DNA from: Limosilactobacillus antri DSM 16041
GTDB lineage: Bacteria > Bacillota > Bacilli > Lactobacillales > Lactobacillaceae
Length of the DNA stretch: 48,397 nt
Direction of reading: 5' to 3'
Assembly: GCF_000160835.1 (NCBI RefSeq)
Contig: NZ_GG700733.1
Location: forward strand, 74,476 to 122,872
A program made the position numbers and the translations under genes. Positions 44,901 through 48,397 of the stretch are shown here, piece by piece (positions within the stretch are counted from its first letter, which is position 1; each line of letters begins with the position of its first letter). The notes below the pieces were generated by a model that searched no databases, was not told the DNA's origin, and saw only the letters and a program-made list of their open reading frames with translations.

Positions 44901-44937
44901 AAACCCGCCCCGGCGTCAATGACGCCAGAGCGGGTTT
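44901..44937. terminator. Terminator between copy 4 and cardiolipin synthase
   Basis: Stem AAACCCGC...GGCGTC / GACGCC...GCGGGTTT with an internal bulge, flanked by T-rich sequence on the plus side and A/T on the minus side. It serves two convergent genes. Confidence 0.82.
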
Positions 44938-44942
44938 GTTCT

Positions 44943-46409
44943 TTATAAAATCGGTGACAACAGGCGGGAAAAATACTGCTTGAATTTCAGCCACCGCGAT
45001 TGTTGGGCAAAGCGCTCGGCAGTCATCACCCGGCAGTCCCGAATGTCGTTGACGAAAATCTGCTCAAGCTGGTCCGTCAGCTTGAAGTCATAGATAAAGG
45101 CGTTAATTTCAAAGTTGAGCTTGAAGCTGCGGAAATCCAAGTTGGCCGACCCGACCGACGCCATCCGGCCATCAATCGTGATCGTCTTGGAATGCAAAAA
45201 GCCCTTCTGATAGGTATAAATCGTAACCCCCTGGGCCGCCAGCGACTGGGCATAATACTGGGTTGCCCGGTAAACAAAGGGGTGGTCCGGCTTGCAGGGA
45301 ATCATGATCCGGACGTCAATTCCCGAATGGGCCGCCACCCGGAGCGCGTCCAGGATACTGTCATCCGGGATGAGGTAGGGCGTCTGAATCCAGATGTGGT
45401 CCTGGGCCGCGTTAATCAGCCGCAGGTAGCCCATCTTGATTTTTTCCAATTCTCCCTCGGGTCCGCTCGCAACCGTCTGCATCGCCGTGGTTCCGCCCTG
45501 CACTTCAATTTCGGGGAAGTAGGGGTGGTAGTGCTCAATCCGCGATTCGGGCTTCTTCACCGAAGCGTTCCAGTCGGCAATAAACTGCCGCTGCATCCCG
45601 AAGATGGCCCCGCCAACGACCCGCAGATGGGTATCCCGCCACGGGCCAAACTTAGCGACCCGGCCGAGGTACTGGTCCCCAACGTTAAAGCCGCCGACGT
45701 AGCCGATTTTTCCGTCGACCACCACGATTTTCCGGTGGTCCCGGTAGTTGATCCGGAAGTCAAAGAAGTTGCTCCGGGTCATCAGAAATGGCGTCGCGTA
45801 GCCGCCTAGGTCACGAAGGTTATCATAGAAGCTCGGCTTGACCCCCATCGAACCCCAGGAATCGTAAAGCACCCGTACTTCGACGCCCTCGGCCGCCTTT
45901 TGCTCAAGCAGGGTCCGCAACTGGTTCCCAATCTGGTCATTGTAGATGGTGTAAAACTCGATGTGGATGCTCTCCTTGGCCGCAGCAATGTCGTCAAACA
46001 GCTGCTTGAAGAGCCGCTGGCCATCGGTAAAGACCGCGACCCGGTTGTGCCGACTGAGGAAGGATTCATCGATACTCTGGAAGAGCATGATCGTCCGCCG
46101 GTAGATTTGGGTCACCGAATATTTCGGCTTGGGCAGGTTGCGAAACTGCCTTCGCTGCCGTTCTACCGCCTCCTTCAGTTTAAGCCGGGTCTGCGACTTA
46201 ATCCGGTTCAAACGGTTGTGAGTTGGCTTTCGGCCCAGGAAAGCGTAGATGATAAACCCAATTACCGGAATCAGGGTCAGAACCAGTAGCCAGGCCCAAG
46301 TGGCCGCAATATCTCGTTTTTCCCGAAAGACGGTAAAGATGGCCGCCAGTTCGTTAATGACAATCACTGCCAGCAGAACCCAACGCGTAATTTCCCAGGT
46401 TAACCCCAT
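44943..46409 (-). CDS. cls: Cardiolipin synthase
   Basis: Membrane phospholipase-D-type enzyme that joins two phosphatidylglycerol molecules to cardiolipin plus glycerol. The 488-residue product has two N-terminal membrane segments (about 5-25 and 35-55) and then two PLD domains with HKD motifs HRKIVVVDGKIGYVGG and HSKTITIDGRMASVGSANLD. Length is typical. I chose the ATG at 46409 with GGGGGATT upstream; a TTG at 46433 would add RKRGISA without support. It stands alone between the tandem array and the GNAT gene. Confidence 0.95.
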   Translation of the reverse strand: MGLTWEITRWVLLAVIVINELAAIFTVFREKRDIAATWAWLLVLTLIPVIGFIIYAFLGRKPTHNRLNRIKSQTRLKLKEAVERQRRQFRNLPKPKYSVTQIYRRTIMLFQSIDESFLSRHNRVAVFTDGQRLFKQLFDDIAAAKESIHIEFYTIYNDQIGNQLRTLLEQKAAEGVEVRVLYDSWGSMGVKPSFYDNLRDLGGYATPFLMTRSNFFDFRINYRDHRKIVVVDGKIGYVGGFNVGDQYLGRVAKFGPWRDTHLRVVGGAIFGMQRQFIADWNASVKKPESRIEHYHPYFPEIEVQGGTTAMQTVASGPEGELEKIKMGYLRLINAAQDHIWIQTPYLIPDDSILDALRVAAHSGIDVRIMIPCKPDHPFVYRATQYYAQSLAAQGVTIYTYQKGFLHSKTITIDGRMASVGSANLDFRSFKLNFEINAFIYDFKLTDQLEQIFVNDIRDCRVMTAERFAQQSRWLKFKQYFSRLLSPIL

Positions 46410-46483
46410 CGCACTAATCCCCCTCTTTCTCAATCCTGGTTTTTATTTTACCGCAAACTAATTTCAGGAACCAACACTGGCTC

Positions 46484-46512
46484 TTGATTCTTCAGCATAA
46501 TTTAACGATAAT
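46484..46512 (+). promoter_or_regulatory. Promoter of the GNAT gene
   Basis: -35 TTGATT (46484-46489), 17-bp spacer, -10 GATAAT (46507-46512). Confidence 0.7.
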
Positions 46513-46543
46513 AACAATAGTAATACCTAACGAGGTGACTTAA

Positions 46544-47134
46544 TTGAGCACGATTTACTTACGACGGACCTACATGCGGGACTTGCCTGCCATTAACCGT
46601 ATTATTAAGGACGCCAAAGACGCGTTAAAAGCTGCCGGCAGCCCGCAATGGCAAGATGGGCACCCTGACCAACGTACCATTATTAACGACATCACCCACC
46701 ATCTTTCCTGGGCCCTCGTAATTGATAAGCAAGTGGTCGGCGTCGCCACCCTGCTGCCCGGTCCCGAAAAGAGCTACCAAGACCTCCAAGGGGGAACATG
46801 GAACGACGATGATAACCCCTACCTAACTATCCACCGGGTGGCGATTAATAGCCAGTACCAGGGCCAGCACCTCAGCACCTTCCTCTTTTCCAACCTGCTC
46901 ACTATCGGCCAGGAACGCGGCTATACTAACTTCCGGATCGATACCCACCGGCTCAATAAGGCCATGCAGGCGGTCGCACAGAAGTTTGACTTCCAGTACC
47001 GGGGCACGGTGAACGTGGAGGATCAAATTGATCCCGCGCGGCTCGCCTACGAGCTCAACCTGCCAACCAATAGCCTGCCGGTCGAGTACCACGTCAACAA
47101 TGACTTCATGCGGCCAATGGTAAGCCGGAAATAA
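46544..47134 (+). CDS. GNAT-family N-acetyltransferase
   Basis: A 196-residue acetyl-CoA-dependent acyltransferase. The GNAT fold is visible: LRRTYMRDLPAINRIIKDA at the N-terminus, central strand WALVIDKQVVGVATLL, TIHRVAINSQYQGQHLSTFL (motif A, pyrophosphate loop as Q-x-x-G-Q-x), and FRIDTHRLNKAMQAVAQKFDF (motif B). The start is a TTG at 46544 with GAGGTGA 5 nt upstream; the next ATG would remove the first strand. The substrate is unknown. Confidence 0.9.
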   Translation: MSTIYLRRTYMRDLPAINRIIKDAKDALKAAGSPQWQDGHPDQRTIINDITHHLSWALVIDKQVVGVATLLPGPEKSYQDLQGGTWNDDDNPYLTIHRVAINSQYQGQHLSTFLFSNLLTIGQERGYTNFRIDTHRLNKAMQAVAQKFDFQYRGTVNVEDQIDPARLAYELNLPTNSLPVEYHVNNDFMRPMVSRK

Positions 47135-47146
47135 ATACAAAAAACG

Positions 47147-47190
47147 GGGGGCCTGTGACAAAACTATGTTTTGCCGCAGGCCCCCATTTT
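47147..47190 (+). terminator. Terminator of the GNAT gene
   Basis: Long stem GGGGGCCTG...CAAAAC / GTTTTG...CAGGCCCCC, followed by ATTTT, 12 bp after the GNAT stop. Confidence 0.9.
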
Positions 47191-47265
47191 AGTTTGAATA
47201 TTTTAAAGCTGATAATGATACAACGCAGTAGCTAGCTGTTCAATTGCTGACAAATCAGCGTTTCC

Positions 47266-48285
<1,020 letters not shown>

Positions 48286-48334
48286 TCAATCCAAATCACA
48301 CATCCACGTTTTCACGTTGCAAACCCTTACACCA

Positions 48335-48363
48335 ATTATTGCGGATCACGGCCTTTAAAGCAA
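48335..48363 (-). promoter_or_regulatory. Candidate ldhD promoter
   Basis: Minus strand: -35 TTGCTT (48358-48363), 17-bp spacer, -10 AATAAT (48335-48340), about 68 bp before the ATG. Confidence 0.6.
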
Positions 48364-48397
48364 GGGGAAAAGCGCGCTGTTTCACATGGAACAAAAA

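Overview
The window looks like chromosomal DNA of a heterofermentative lactic acid bacterium, most probably the genus Limosilactobacillus (the fermentum/reuteri group). This rests on gene content and style: a RexAB-type AddAB pair, a maltose phosphorylase / beta-phosphoglucomutase set, D-lactate dehydrogenase, a YSIRK/sortase-anchored giant adhesin, GC-rich coding sequence, and iron-sulfur cysteines missing where homologues elsewhere have them. Species is not resolved from sequence alone. Most genes lie on the minus strand. I saw no rRNA, tRNA, CRISPR array, transposase or prophage gene.

Layout. 1-1614: serS with its T-box leader. 1663-8608: a 2266-residue surface adhesin with its terminator and -10 region. 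8814-11660: a three-gene flavin operon (two NAD(P)H:FMN reductase-like proteins and the flavin transferase ApbE). 11862-13721: RlmD-type 23S rRNA methyltransferase and a small membrane protein. 13795-14495: pyrR with its own promoter and attenuator. 14500-15297: a membrane protein gene cut by an in-frame TAG. 15358-17945: purA and guaC, divergently transcribed. 17947-23559: MFS transporter, membrane glycerophosphodiesterase, small alarmone synthetase, response regulator and histidine kinase, all in one direction. 23631-25440: cupin, aldo/keto reductase and a small secreted protein. 25460-30103: maltose operon (transporter, maltose phosphorylase, pgmB) with a LacI-type operator and cre-like sites. 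30122-33945: thiolase, multidrug MFS transporter with an attenuator-like leader, and a LacI/MalR regulator. 33970-41882: addAB (rexAB). 41976-44887: a degraded secreted-protein gene followed by four tandem members of an unrecognised membrane-anchored family. 44943-48363: cardiolipin synthase, GNAT acetyltransferase and D-lactate dehydrogenase.

The most striking item is the flavin operon. The middle gene encodes a flavodoxin-fold reductase domain, a PAS domain and a 78-residue acidic tail with four copies of the ApbE flavinylation signature (D-A-[ST]-T-G-A-S). The next gene is an ApbE without a signal peptide. Together they predict a cytoplasmic NAD(P)H-dependent flavoprotein carrying up to four covalent FMN groups on a flexible tail. 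I know of no description of this architecture, but I could not search.

The second candidate is the tandem array at 42657-44887. Its members share conserved ends and divergent centres. Two copies come from a clear 553-bp-offset duplication, and the fourth copy is broken by an apparent 4-nt deletion.

Regulation visible in sequence includes a serine T-box, a PyrR attenuator, an intrinsic terminator in the leader of the multidrug transporter, a LacI-type operator over the -35 box of the maltose promoter, and divergent purA/guaC promoters.
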